Source of the DNA: a virus
Length of the DNA: 64,000 nt
Virus record (IMG/VR): IMGVR_UViG_3300049793_000366
Span: 434,865 to 498,864 of that record
Reading direction: 5' to 3' (one strand)
This document shows, one piece after another, positions 48,494-56,848 of the stretch; within the stretch, counting starts at the first letter, position 1; every line of letters starts with the position of its first letter. The notes beneath the pieces were generated by a model. That model made no database searches. It had not been told where the DNA came from and was given only the letters and a program-made list of their open reading frames with translations. Both the position numbers and the translations under genes were made by a program.

Positions 48494-48652
48494 CCTATCC
48501 TTTTGAGGGTCTGGTAATAGTTGTCTCAGGTTAAATGTCCTGAGACACTTCTTAGTCTTTTGATGTCTATCTAATTTCATAATCATATTATTACCACTGA
48601 GGTACTTACCGCACTTTATACAAATGGTTGATTCTTTCATCGTCATGGACAT
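48461..48652 (-). CDS. Small zinc-finger-like protein, 63 aa
   Basis: Start MSMTMKEST at 48652, four bases after a promoter. CIKCGKYLSGN...RHQKTKKC forms a C2HC-type site. Ends KDRLLNLTFLNTE. Confidence 0.65.
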   Translation of the reverse strand: MSMTMKESTICIKCGKYLSGNNMIMKLDRHQKTKKCLRTFNLRQLLPDPQKDRLLNLTFLNTE

Positions 48653-48656
48653 GATG

Positions 48657-48688
48657 TAAAGATATGGACATTTATTTAAACTACCAAT
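48657..48688 (-). promoter_or_regulatory. Promoter, leaderless spacing
   Basis: Minus strand ATTG, 20 bases, TATCTTTA (48664-48657). No palindromic spacer, so a plain host-like promoter. Confidence 0.6.
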
Positions 48689-48709
48689 AATATTATTTCT
48701 ATAATTCAT

Positions 48710-49231
48710 ATGAGTAATTTGATATTCAAACAGAGCAGGGATATAAAAGATTTCAGACCATTGATAGATTCGTTGATACCTGACTTCGATTATGTATTCC
48801 TTCATACGATATTACAGTGGTGTAATCTTGCGAGTGACCCTTATGATAAGTCTCAACACTGGGAAGTATACCTCTTCTACACTAAAGAGAATCCTGATGA
48901 GGTGATTGGGATATGTGGTTTATATTCCTTAGCACCACACAGCACGAAGGAACTTTGGTTGGGATGGTTTGGTATTATACCAGAGCTACGTAATAAAGGA
49001 TATGGTAGGGAAGTGATGGAGTTATTATACAGCGAGGCTAAGAAGGTTGGGTGTGAGCAGTTGATGTCATACGTTGATAAGGAAGGTAAGCCCTTAACAT
49101 TTTATAAGCGAGAAGGGTTTGAGGTGATTGGTACAGTCGAAGAGTTTTTAAGGGATAGTAATATGCGTCAGATAGACGGTGATGCTTTCGAGAGTCCGGA
49201 AGACTTCGTTATAAGAAAGTATTTAAGATGA
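48710..49231 (+). CDS. GNAT-family N-acetyltransferase, 173 aa
   Basis: EVIGICGLYSL, WLGWFGIIPELRNKGYGREVMELL (acetyl-CoA loop RNKGYG near 105-110) and LTFYKREGFEVIG are GNAT motifs A and B in order. Closer to protein/amine acetyltransferases than to GNA1. Substrate unknown. Confidence 0.87.
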   Translation: MSNLIFKQSRDIKDFRPLIDSLIPDFDYVFLHTILQWCNLASDPYDKSQHWEVYLFYTKENPDEVIGICGLYSLAPHSTKELWLGWFGIIPELRNKGYGREVMELLYSEAKKVGCEQLMSYVDKEGKPLTFYKREGFEVIGTVEEFLRDSNMRQIDGDAFESPEDFVIRKYLR

Positions 49232-49413
49232 GGTTTAAACGTAAATATTGGTGTCGTATGTTTCATATGGCTTATTCTTTAGATAAAGAAAGTCAACGTG
49301 AATATCAATTGGATGCTATACTAAATGATAAAGAATCATACATCGATGGTAAGTATTGTCCTACGTGTGGACACTGTTGGGAATACTTACCAGCACAATT
49401 ATACCCCAAATAA
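49228..49413 (+). CDS. Zinc-ribbon protein with internal C-tag-like motif, 61 aa
   Basis: SQREYQLDAILND at residues 21-33 matches the tag; CPTCGHCW follows, with an earlier Cys-containing basic start (KRKYWCRMFH). The tag motif is here upstream of the metal site rather than at the end. Confidence 0.7.
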   Translation: MRFKRKYWCRMFHMAYSLDKESQREYQLDAILNDKESYIDGKYCPTCGHCWEYLPAQLYPK

Positions 49414-49415
49414 CT

Positions 49416-49838
49416 ATGGAATCATATATTAAAACAAAGATTGAGGATTTTATCACTATACTATTGGAATCAAAGCTAGACATGGTGATGTTTGATATCT
49501 ATATGACTGAGCGGTACAAGACCAAGAAGCATTGGTATACGTTTAAGATTGATACGAAAGTACCAGTGAAGCCTAATTCAATATATGGTTTAAGCTTTTC
49601 ATTCAGTACACAGATGGTTACATTTTCGGTATGCGTGGATGATGGTAGTATCATATTGGAGAAGGATGACTATTTAACGTTTAAAGATACTGATATCGAA
49701 TTTGCTAAGAAGTGTGCAATTCTAATTGAAGAGAAGCATAAGATAAAGCAAGTGACAATATTGGATAGTATAGTAGATACAACGAACACTGAGCTTAAGT
49801 TGAACCGTGAGAGTAATATAAGTAAATTAAAGATATAG
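49416..49838 (+). CDS. Unknown 140-aa C-tag protein
   Basis: Start MESYIKTKIEDFI at 49416. The body LLESKLDMVMFDIYM and CAILIEEKHKIKQ recalls family B, yet it ends LNRESNISKLKI, a C-tag variant. If real, it bridges the two families. Confidence 0.7.
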   Translation: MESYIKTKIEDFITILLESKLDMVMFDIYMTERYKTKKHWYTFKIDTKVPVKPNSIYGLSFSFSTQMVTFSVCVDDGSIILEKDDYLTFKDTDIEFAKKCAILIEEKHKIKQVTILDSIVDTTNTELKLNRESNISKLKI

Positions 49839-50131
49839 TGGTTATTACGACTAAAGTATATTGTATAAGGGATTGGTATTATAATAATGCTGAGAAGCCT
49901 GTGTTTATTAATAGCCACACATATGGTGCTATTAAGGGTAGCAATACCTATATAGTAGTATCTGATGATATTGGTTCGATGGCATCTAATGTACCAATTA
50001 CTTTTCATGTAAATGATGATATTGATTGGAATGATAATAGAACATTCGGTAAATATTTTATAACCGAGGTAGAATATAAAGAGAGTAATAGAGATACTAA
50101 AATTAATGAAATAATTGACGATGTATTTTAA
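49838..50131 (+). CDS. Family A / C-tag protein, 97 aa
   Basis: GTG start. TKVYCIRDWYY, INSHTYGAI, FGKYFITE, SNRDTKINEII, with a short tail DDVF. Confidence 0.74.
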   Translation: MVITTKVYCIRDWYYNNAEKPVFINSHTYGAIKGSNTYIVVSDDIGSMASNVPITFHVNDDIDWNDNRTFGKYFITEVEYKESNRDTKINEIIDDVF

Positions 50132-50405
50132 TCCTGCATTGAAAGTAATAGCGGTTCAACCATCTAAGTTCAGTGGTCCCGATGGTGATTACCTTGCTCC
50201 TGATATAACAGTTGGTAATGCATATGAAGTTGTCTCTACGGATAAGTTTGTATTTGAAGACAATCGGTTTAGTGAATTAGTAGGTTCTGTACCAGAAGAA
50301 TATCTATTAGTGGATGATTCGGGTAGAACATCATGGCACAATGCTAAATACTTTAAGACAATCTCTGAGTACAGAGACGATATAATAAATAAAATACTGA
50401 TATGA
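50121..50405 (+). CDS. Family A-like / C-tag protein, 94 aa
   Basis: ATG 50121 (MYFNPALKVIAVQ) preferred over TTG 50115. ITVGNAYEVV and AKYFKTI lead to EYRDDIINKILI. Confidence 0.74.
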   Translation: MYFNPALKVIAVQPSKFSGPDGDYLAPDITVGNAYEVVSTDKFVFEDNRFSELVGSVPEEYLLVDDSGRTSWHNAKYFKTISEYRDDIINKILI

Positions 50406-50818
50406 GTAAAGAAGAAAACAAACAAGCATTTTTAGATTTCTGTGATAAGCATGAGATATTCGATGCTATTGGTACTCTATGTATCGTTGGCTGTGGTAAC
50501 CCAGAGATAGTTAAGCTGGTAGGGATTGCACAGGATCACTGTGATTACTATTATGTTCTATTGTATCAAGAGAGAGGATTGATATATGATACGTGTGTTG
50601 ATAGGTGTCAATCACTTAAGGGTAAGATAAAGGATTATGATTATCATCTTATGAGATATGATACGGTTACTGAGATGTATTGTAAGAACAGTGATAATAC
50701 TGTATGTTATGACTTATCCGAATTTAAAGAGCGAGGGATGAGAGGGAGTATGGGTGTCTATTTAAGTAGAGATGAGATGGTAAATGAGTATAGAGAAATT
50801 GATTATAAACTAAGATAA
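50402..50818 (+). CDS. Unknown 138-aa protein
   Basis: Not recognised. Cys-rich (six Cys). Ends EYREIDYKLR, a shortened tag-like end. Confidence 0.68.
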   Translation: MSKEENKQAFLDFCDKHEIFDAIGTLCIVGCGNPEIVKLVGIAQDHCDYYYVLLYQERGLIYDTCVDRCQSLKGKIKDYDYHLMRYDTVTEMYCKNSDNTVCYDLSEFKERGMRGSMGVYLSRDEMVNEYREIDYKLR

Positions 50819-50824
50819 TATAAT

Positions 50825-51178
50825 ATGATACCAAACGGAGTACCAGTCAGATGTGCTGATTGTTTTGAATACAAGATAGATTGTATGTGTGATGAAAAAA
50901 TGATAACAAATTTTATAGAGTTAAACGAAATAAGCAAGAATATGTTAACAGCAAGAGAAGCCAGAGAAATGTCTGACAAAGCAAACAAATCACTTATAGA
51001 TACTCAGTATGCTGAGGTGAAACGTATAGTAGAAGCTACCTCTAAGAGAGGTGAGTATCATACTTACATAGAATTATCACTAAGGGCTGATGTGAAGAAG
51101 TTATTAATAGAAGAAGGATTTACTATTGGTGAAAGGGAATCTCACCGTAATGAATCTCATGTGAAGATATCTTGGTAA
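50825..51178 (+). CDS. Unknown 117-aa protein
   Basis: CADCFEYKIDCMCDEK near the start may bind metal. The C-terminal TYIELSLRADVKKLLIEEGFTIGE resembles a family B second half. No tag. Confidence 0.66.
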   Translation: MIPNGVPVRCADCFEYKIDCMCDEKMITNFIELNEISKNMLTAREAREMSDKANKSLIDTQYAEVKRIVEATSKRGEYHTYIELSLRADVKKLLIEEGFTIGERESHRNESHVKISW

Positions 51179-51520
51179 ATGCCAGTCTATTATGAACCAC
51201 AAACAATAGAGACACTAAAGGATTTGGAATCCGTGTTTAAGTGTGAGATAGAGAATAACCATGAGTATAACTATACTGGTATACTCGAACTATCATATAA
51301 CTTCGAACCTGACCAAACGTTAGTTGTATTCCAAGTGGAGTGTGAGATGTTAGATATTCCACCATTGAATAAGATACTCAATCGTTTCATAAAGAAGTAC
51401 AGCATAGCAAAGTGTGAGACAAATACTGATTATCTATTTAGTGATAATTGGGAGAATAGTAATATAAAGGTGTCTTGTTTATTTACATTAGATAATAATT
51501 GGAAGTCAAATGGCAATTGA
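51179..51520 (+). CDS. Unknown 113-aa protein
   Basis: Beta-rich (YTGILELSYNFEPDQTLVVFQVEC) with helix LNKILNRFIKKY. No tag. Overlaps the next gene by 11 bases. Confidence 0.66.
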   Translation: MPVYYEPQTIETLKDLESVFKCEIENNHEYNYTGILELSYNFEPDQTLVVFQVECEMLDIPPLNKILNRFIKKYSIAKCETNTDYLFSDNWENSNIKVSCLFTLDNNWKSNGN

Positions 51521-51710
51521 ACCATTAAATTTAGATAATATGAGTAGATTAACCGAGAGGAATTGTGCTGATTGTAATTGTATTATAGATATAATTGTCG
51601 ATGAATACTATCACAAGAAGCGTAAATTCTTATGGTTTGACTTACCTACTAAATTCTTATGTGAGGTATGTTACCGTAATTCTAAGATTGAGTCAGTACT
51701 CGAATCATAA
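51510..51710 (+). CDS. Zinc-ribbon C-tag protein, 66 aa
   Basis: NCADCNCIIDIIVDEYYHKKRKF and CEVCYRNSKIESVLES; a paralogue of 35,280-35,537, with the same fusion of the second Cys pair and tag. Confidence 0.74.
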   Translation: MAIEPLNLDNMSRLTERNCADCNCIIDIIVDEYYHKKRKFLWFDLPTKFLCEVCYRNSKIESVLES

Positions 51711-52055
51711 GTCCAGCTTGGATATCTTCATATCCCTTATAGTCTTGGTATGCTCCATCATAATATCATTAGCATAGCTGACAAACATCATATCTATATT
51801 ACTGATATATGGTGTGTTCGTGAACTCATCTAGTATTACTTTACAGATACATAGTTGATTATCTGTTAATATGAAGCCTTCTTTAGATACCGTGTCTTTG
51901 AAGTGATTATCTTTTACATCAATCTTATCCAATAAGTCTTTACTAATTGACTCAAGTACAATCAGTACCTTATCAGGAAGGGGATTGCTATCATTAGCAA
52001 GTTGTCTTAGGTAGACACAACCAATGATTGAATCATATATTTCACTATTATCCAT
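51705..52055 (-). CDS. Unknown 116-aa C-tag protein
   Basis: Helical; LVLIVLESISKDLLDKI-type middle. Ends TIRDMKISKLDL, a tag variant. Its end overlaps the convergent gene. Confidence 0.71.
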   Translation of the reverse strand: MDNSEIYDSIIGCVYLRQLANDSNPLPDKVLIVLESISKDLLDKIDVKDNHFKDTVSKEGFILTDNQLCICKVILDEFTNTPYISNIDMMFVSYANDIMMEHTKTIRDMKISKLDL

Positions 52056-52080
52056 GTTAATTGTATATAAAATAGCGTCA

Positions 52081-52108
52081 TTGTTTTCAAAAATTATCCG
52101 TATATTTA
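52081..52108 (+). promoter_or_regulatory. Promoter, leaderless spacing
   Basis: TTG (52081-52083), 17 bases ending ATTATCCG, TATATTTA (52101-52108); six bases to ATG. The spacer is shorter than usual. Confidence 0.6.
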
Positions 52109-52114
52109 CACTAT

Positions 52115-52357
52115 ATGATAATTGGTAAGCTTGACGTATATAATAAGCCCGTAACTATTGGTAGTATAATCGATATACATCAAACGGTTAACGGTTGTAC
52201 GCTATTCATTGTATTTGCTGAGGATGATATCAGATATCACTATGATAAGAACAGACACTATGAATATGATATAGAAGATTTGTTTGATACCCAATTCGAA
52301 ATAGTTGGTGACTATCGAGACATCTTGGATAATAAGATAAACAGTATAATCGAGTAG
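52115..52357 (+). CDS. C-tag protein, 80 aa
   Basis: Beta-rich (KPVTIGSIIDIHQTVNGCTLFIVF). Ends DYRDILDNKINSIIE, where the tag has two or three extra residues. Confidence 0.72.
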   Translation: MIIGKLDVYNKPVTIGSIIDIHQTVNGCTLFIVFAEDDIRYHYDKNRHYEYDIEDLFDTQFEIVGDYRDILDNKINSIIE

Positions 52358-52358
52358 T

Positions 52359-52697
52359 ATGGAATACGATATGTTTAAAAGGATATTATTATCTTATGGT
52401 GCTATTTACTTCCCATATACTCTCATTGATTTAAGGAAGAGTAACCGGGTTGAGCGCATTGACCGTGTGTTGGGTATTGATAGCAAACCGAGTCTATATG
52501 AGATATATCTCGTATTGTTAGAAGAGCATTTCAAAAAATACTGTGAAGAATTTAAGGTTGATATTAGTGTTAAAGATCCGGTATATGAAACTCCAATTAA
52601 GATTGAGAGTTATTCCCATGCGATGAAAACTGAGTTATTGTTATCATATGCTGGTTGGTTACAGAAAGCAAAGGCACATGAACGCTCAATGTTTTGA
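52359..52697 (+). CDS. Unknown 112-aa protein
   Basis: Helical (LYEIYLVLLEEHFKKYCEEF; MKTELLLSYAGWLQKAK). No tag. The stop abuts the convergent N-tag gene. Confidence 0.66.
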   Translation: MEYDMFKRILLSYGAIYFPYTLIDLRKSNRVERIDRVLGIDSKPSLYEIYLVLLEEHFKKYCEEFKVDISVKDPVYETPIKIESYSHAMKTELLLSYAGWLQKAKAHERSMF

Positions 52698-53138
52698 TTA
52701 TATGTCCATATTAGTAAAGTCAATCTCATAGATAACAATCTCACATGAAGTAATCTTGTAGAATCTACTTCTTTCATTATCATATAGTCTTTTAAGTTCA
52801 GTAAGCTTTATTCTATCCTTGCTGATTGGTTTATGTCTATCATTTATATTAAGGTAACTGAATTGAAATCCCAACCCCATTGCTGATAACTTTTTTGATA
52901 GTATATCAAGGCTCTTGAAGAAGTCACCGTTCAACGGTATGTCACTTAAAGCCTCATAACCAAATCTGGATATCGGATGTGTCTCATCATCAAGCACAGT
53001 TCTACTATGTTGAAAGTCATAGACATCCATCAATGCCTGCATAACATTATCAACCTCTGAGCGAGATTTATCTATCTCAACACTAAGGTGTTTGTTTATA
53101 ATAGTGATATATCCTTCGAATGTCTTAAGGTGTTTCAT
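52698..53138 (-). CDS. N-tag / family B protein, 146 aa
   Basis: MKHLKTFEGYITI start. VMQALMDVYDFQHSR and LDILSKKLSAMGLGFQFSYL complete the domain. Last of four minus-strand N-tag genes. Confidence 0.77.
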   Translation of the reverse strand: MKHLKTFEGYITIINKHLSVEIDKSRSEVDNVMQALMDVYDFQHSRTVLDDETHPISRFGYEALSDIPLNGDFFKSLDILSKKLSAMGLGFQFSYLNINDRHKPISKDRIKLTELKRLYDNERSRFYKITSCEIVIYEIDFTNMDI

Positions 53139-53520
53139 GTTCCCAGATTGTCATTTTGATTTGAGTATTACCCTGTTCAATTTTCAAATAGGAAGACTTA
53201 TATCCTTCGGCTTCCAGTTTAAGTATTATCCTCTGACACTTCTTAATGATGTTATAATAATCATCAAGCCTTTCATTTAGCTCACTGAATAATCCTTTAT
53301 CTGATGATACACCTACCGCGTTCGGTGACCTATAAGTACCAACGTGTGTTTTTAATTGTAGATACACTTCCAATAGTTCAGCACCAGATACATCATCATC
53401 GTAGTAGATAATCTCTACGTCATGGTTGTCAGTTATATCAGTCATAAGATATTTAACCTTATCTGCTAACTTTTTCATACCAGGTGACATTGCTTCGTTG
53501 AATCTATATAGGTGTTTCAT
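53125..53520 (-). CDS. N-tag / family B protein, 131 aa
   Basis: Start MKHLYRFNEAMSPG at 53520. CQRIILKLEAEGYKSSYLKI is the family B second half, close to 21,388-21,738 (CERIIKKLHADGYRASF). Confidence 0.76.
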   Translation of the reverse strand: MKHLYRFNEAMSPGMKKLADKVKYLMTDITDNHDVEIIYYDDDVSGAELLEVYLQLKTHVGTYRSPNAVGVSSDKGLFSELNERLDDYYNIIKKCQRIILKLEAEGYKSSYLKIEQGNTQIKMTIWEHETP

Positions 53521-53929
53521 TGTTCTCATATTGTTTTAGTAGGTCAATTATCTTATCAGCTAATTCTCTACCCATATCATCCGCATTAACTTCAGTCCAC
53601 ATAATAGCATATTTTATATCTACATTAGCTCCGTTTTCCAATAGGAATTTCGTTATATCATAATGCCCTAGTTCAGCCGCATATCTTAGTGTCATACCAC
53701 TATCAGCATTTATATCTGCTACATTCTTATTAACTATCTTCTTAACCAACTCAAAATCACCAAATTTAGCAGCTAATCTCAATGCTCTTGACGCGATATC
53801 ACGGTATGAAGCATCTCTATTTCTCTTGATGAATAAGCTAAGACGTTCAATGACATCAGCATTGTTAATACCCAAATCAGATATAAAGGTAAATGTGTCA
53901 TTCTCCTTAAGATATTTAAGATATTTCAT
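53504..53929 (-). CDS. N-tag protein with ankyrin repeats, 141 aa
   Basis: Start MKYLKYLKENDTF at 53929. LRLAAKFGDFELVKKIVN and LRYAAELGHYDITKFLLENGANVD are two good ankyrin repeats with a third, weaker one before. Ankyrin repeats bind proteins; tag plus ankyrin suggests a binding module moved with the N-tag group. Confidence 0.78.
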   Translation of the reverse strand: MKYLKYLKENDTFTFISDLGINNADVIERLSLFIKRNRDASYRDIASRALRLAAKFGDFELVKKIVNKNVADINADSGMTLRYAAELGHYDITKFLLENGANVDIKYAIMWTEVNADDMGRELADKIIDLLKQYENNETPI

Positions 53930-53930
53930 A

Positions 53931-54347
53931 TTAACTATTGTATGGTTCATCAATTGATATCCTAACTTGTCTGATAACAAGTGGTACAGCATTACCTAAA
54001 TTTCTATATTTCTCAGGGTGTTCGGTGATATCCTTATGTTTCTTAACTAAATAGTCAAGTGAATTGATATATAATGCTCCGGTAGCCACGAATGATATAT
54101 ACAACCCGTATGCTTTAACCTTCTTTTCAGCGCGAAGTAACATCTCTACGAACTCATCGGTAACTGTTATATCCATGTTAGATTCATAAAGGAATTGACC
54201 ATCGTGTAGCTTATCAAATACTAGTCCATAATCATCAATCAATTCGTTCAAACAAGCATCGATGTCAACACGGTATTTATCCTGTATGGCTCTTATTTCC
54301 CTGAACATATCAATCATGTAACCTTCGTATAATTTAAGATGCTTCAT
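53931..54347 (-). CDS. N-tag / family B protein, 138 aa
   Basis: MKHLKLYEGYMIDM start at 54347. IDACLNELIDDYGLVFDKLH and LLRAEKKVKAYGLYISFV are strong family B. Closest to 22,942-23,415. First gene of the operon. Confidence 0.78.
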   Translation of the reverse strand: MKHLKLYEGYMIDMFREIRAIQDKYRVDIDACLNELIDDYGLVFDKLHDGQFLYESNMDITVTDEFVEMLLRAEKKVKAYGLYISFVATGALYINSLDYLVKKHKDITEHPEKYRNLGNAVPLVIRQVRISIDEPYNS

Positions 54348-54350
54348 AGG

Positions 54351-54362
54351 GTATATATTTAA
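54351..54362 (-). promoter_or_regulatory. TTAAATATATAC element
   Basis: Minus strand, three bases before ATG; the next base begins the divergent TTTG promoter, so both promoter classes abut here. Confidence 0.62.
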
Positions 54363-54394
54363 TTTGCTAATGCGAATTATTGTCCGTACATTTG
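54363..54394 (+). promoter_or_regulatory. Promoter, leaderless spacing
   Basis: TTTG (54363-54366), 20 bases with GCGAATTATTGTCCG, TACATTTG (54387-54394); five bases to ATG. Confidence 0.85.
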
Positions 54395-54399
54395 GTATA

Positions 54400-54702
54400 A
54401 TGAAAAATACTATAACAATCAATAATGATGAGATTAGTACTCACTTATCATATACTCTTATAGAGAAAGATACCGCCTTTATTGGACACATCACTGCGCT
54501 AAATATACCATTCACATCACCTACTAAAGATAAAGCTTCTGATATTGCTAAAGGTCTTGTAAAAGCTTTATTTCATAAATGGGGAAATACTGGTGGTTTA
54601 GAATTAATAAGAGAGAAGATAAAGTCGTTTAATTTCACACAGGTATATGATACGCACTACGAATATAGTTTACCAGTACCAAAATCTTCATATCAAATGT
54701 AA
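54400..54702 (+). CDS. Unknown 100-aa protein
   Basis: Start MKNTITINNDEIS at 54400 fits the promoter. Helix DKASDIAKGLVKALFHKWG, then IREKIKSFNF. No terminal tag. Confidence 0.68.
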   Translation: MKNTITINNDEISTHLSYTLIEKDTAFIGHITALNIPFTSPTKDKASDIAKGLVKALFHKWGNTGGLELIREKIKSFNFTQVYDTHYEYSLPVPKSSYQM

Positions 54703-55016
54703 TGAAAGGCGTTAGAATAAATGAATCAGTCTGGACATCAGACAATGGTAATACTGGTAAAGTAGCCATTTTCACCTATGCGGGTGATTTAGATCCAAGT
54801 GCTGTATTAGAACAAGCAGTCAGAAACTATGTAGGTGATAGTAAGAAATATGTAGAACTAATGGATGCTCATATGAACTGCCCCTGGATGCGTGGCATCG
54901 TATCTGGTATAAATGATATGAGTCAGGTTGAATGGTCGGGGCAAACACTTAAACAATTTTTACGCGAGAACACAATAAATGAAATATTAAACAATCAAGA
55001 TGATATTAACACCTGA
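54702..55016 (+). CDS. Unknown 104-aa C-tag protein
   Basis: MKGVRINESVWTSDNGNTGKVAIFTY start; ends KQFLRENTINEILNN plus a short tail. Overlaps the next gene by 17 bases. Confidence 0.72.
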   Translation: MKGVRINESVWTSDNGNTGKVAIFTYAGDLDPSAVLEQAVRNYVGDSKKYVELMDAHMNCPWMRGIVSGINDMSQVEWSGQTLKQFLRENTINEILNNQDDINT

Positions 55017-55275
55017 ACAATTAAAGAAGTTCGAGCTTACTAAAGCTATGCACGAACCCGTACATATATGTGCGTTAAGAGTAACACCGAAGTCTTCTCA
55101 GAAGAAATACAAGCTTTATGTGCTTAAAAACGGTGAAATCAAGGATTTTAAGCTAAAATTCGATGATATTGTGTCATTGGATGTCGTTGGTGGGTATGGT
55201 TCTGGTACTATCAGCGTTGAGGATTATGTAGAACGTTCTAATGATATATGTAACTATACAAAGAATCATCAGTAA
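55000..55275 (+). CDS. Unknown 91-aa protein
   Basis: Beta-rich (KKYKLYVLKNGEIKDFKLKFDDIVSLDVV), Gly turn YGSGTIS. No tag. Confidence 0.65.
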   Translation: MILTPEQLKKFELTKAMHEPVHICALRVTPKSSQKKYKLYVLKNGEIKDFKLKFDDIVSLDVVGGYGSGTISVEDYVERSNDICNYTKNHQ

Positions 55276-55823
55276 TGTTCAGATTCAGAAAGAGTAACAA
55301 TTACATCACATTAAAGGATGTTGGGTATAAAGCCTTCTTTCACTTACAAGATCCTGCTACCAATGAAGAACTTAGTAGGACTATGGGTATTGCTATGTGT
55401 AACGAGTATTATATCAATGCTCCGAACCATGTGGAAATATTTGAAAAGACTATGCTTAGTGGAAGAATCGTCAAAAAATACACAAGCAACGATTCATATT
55501 GTAGAGTGAGAACCAGATGGAGATACGGCACCACAAATAGAAAGGGAGAGTATGACGGTGATTCTTGGACAGAGAAAGTTGAAGAGTTTATGATGCAACC
55601 CACTCACAGAAGATGTCCTATATGTGAAGCAATATATAAACAGGTTCCTTTCACAACGATTATAAACAACAGAAATATGGAATTACAAGAAGTATATACA
55701 AAGCTGAATAACTTATTGGATTTACAGGAACACAGGGACTTAACCACTAAGGAAGAAGCTGAACTGAAAAATCTTAAGAAACTACGTAATGAATTGGACC
55801 CTGAGTGGGCTAAACGATTATAA
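55275..55823 (+). CDS. Unknown 182-aa protein with Cys pair
   Basis: RRCPICEAIY (about residue 115) is one zinc knuckle; a matching pair is not obvious. The C-terminal 50 residues are a charged coiled coil (LQEVYTKLNNLLDLQEHRDL). Confidence 0.68.
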   Translation: MFRFRKSNNYITLKDVGYKAFFHLQDPATNEELSRTMGIAMCNEYYINAPNHVEIFEKTMLSGRIVKKYTSNDSYCRVRTRWRYGTTNRKGEYDGDSWTEKVEEFMMQPTHRRCPICEAIYKQVPFTTIINNRNMELQEVYTKLNNLLDLQEHRDLTTKEEAELKNLKKLRNELDPEWAKRL

Positions 55824-55825
55824 TA

Positions 55826-55837
55826 GTTAATATATAC
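55826..55837 (+). promoter_or_regulatory. GTTAATATATAC element
   Basis: Three bases before the ATG at 55841. Confidence 0.6.
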
Positions 55838-55840
55838 TCT

Positions 55841-56296
55841 ATGAGGTATATAAAAACGTTCGAGGGTTTAAGGGCTGACTTAATTGCTATTGATGCTAAA
55901 TTCGCTGATAGGAAGAAGGAGTTAGAATTAGAACTTCATAATATAGATAAAGAAACCCACGCGCTTAAAGCCAAAGCCATTCTCTCTAATAAGGAGAAGG
56001 TATCTGAGTTCGCGTTTGAAATACTTGACGAATACGATACTACTGTTGTCTATAAGAATAAATTAGATATTCAAAGCAGACACTTCAATATAAACATTGA
56101 GATAACTCCGGATATAGACTTCGACAAACTTAAATCAATCGTATCAAGATTTGAAAAGAAATGCTTATCTGAACAATTCGCAATGAGATTCAATATCAGA
56201 TACGAAGATGGTAGAAGCACACACGCTGATACCTTTAGCGATGCACTACCTAAGCTGGTGGATAAAACAGCGAGACTATCTATATTAGCCAGATAA
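55841..56296 (+). CDS. N-tag / family B protein, 151 aa
   Basis: MRYIKTFEGLRADL start, charged coiled coil (DRKKELELELHNIDKE), then FAFEILDEYDTTVVYK and VSRFEKKCLSEQFAMRF. The same coiled coil plus family B plan as 37,531-37,995. Confidence 0.76.
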   Translation: MRYIKTFEGLRADLIAIDAKFADRKKELELELHNIDKETHALKAKAILSNKEKVSEFAFEILDEYDTTVVYKNKLDIQSRHFNINIEITPDIDFDKLKSIVSRFEKKCLSEQFAMRFNIRYEDGRSTHADTFSDALPKLVDKTARLSILAR

Positions 56297-56817
56297 TGAA
56301 GAATCTAAAACTATTCGAAGATTTTAACGAGTCACATAGATATAACACGAGGGATTTTACATTCAGTGGAGTTCCAACGGATAGCGAATTGATAGATACG
56401 TTCATGTCTATGATAGACGATGATATTATTGTCAGACTCAAGCGTGATTTGGATTTTGCTGTGGCTCTTAAAGGACCATCACGCACAATCAGACCAGTTA
56501 AAGAGAGTTGGGAATATACAATCAATACTGATGGTGTTTTGAATATTACTTCTCATAATCATACCGATATTGATGAGGAATCAAAGTTGGTTGGGTTCGT
56601 TGATAAGTTTCAGATATACTGTGAATCACCTCAAGAGATAGATATTTTACTAGGAAAAGAAGTAGATGATATAGCACTCGATGATTCAATCGTAAATAAT
56701 GCTATGCGTAAGTTGAAGTCTTTAGAATGTGTTACTAGTGTTACGCATAAGAAGGTAACTGAATACTACTCAGTATTAATTGTACAATATAACAATCCAA
56801 CGTTTATAATAATTTAA
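56296..56817 (+). CDS. N-tag protein, 173 aa
   Basis: MKNLKLFEDFNESH start, co-operonic with the previous gene. The body (VPTDSELIDTFMSMIDDDIIVRLKRDLD) is unrelated to family B as far as I can see. Confidence 0.73.
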   Translation: MKNLKLFEDFNESHRYNTRDFTFSGVPTDSELIDTFMSMIDDDIIVRLKRDLDFAVALKGPSRTIRPVKESWEYTINTDGVLNITSHNHTDIDEESKLVGFVDKFQIYCESPQEIDILLGKEVDDIALDDSIVNNAMRKLKSLECVTSVTHKKVTEYYSVLIVQYNNPTFIII

Positions 56818-56848
56818 TATTTTCAGTGTATATATGTACAGGCCGTTT

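Noticed and set aside
53931-54422. Longer start for the N-tag gene at 54,347
   Set aside because: The extra 25 residues would be encoded by the TATATAC element and the divergent promoter; the MKHLKLYE start fits the group.
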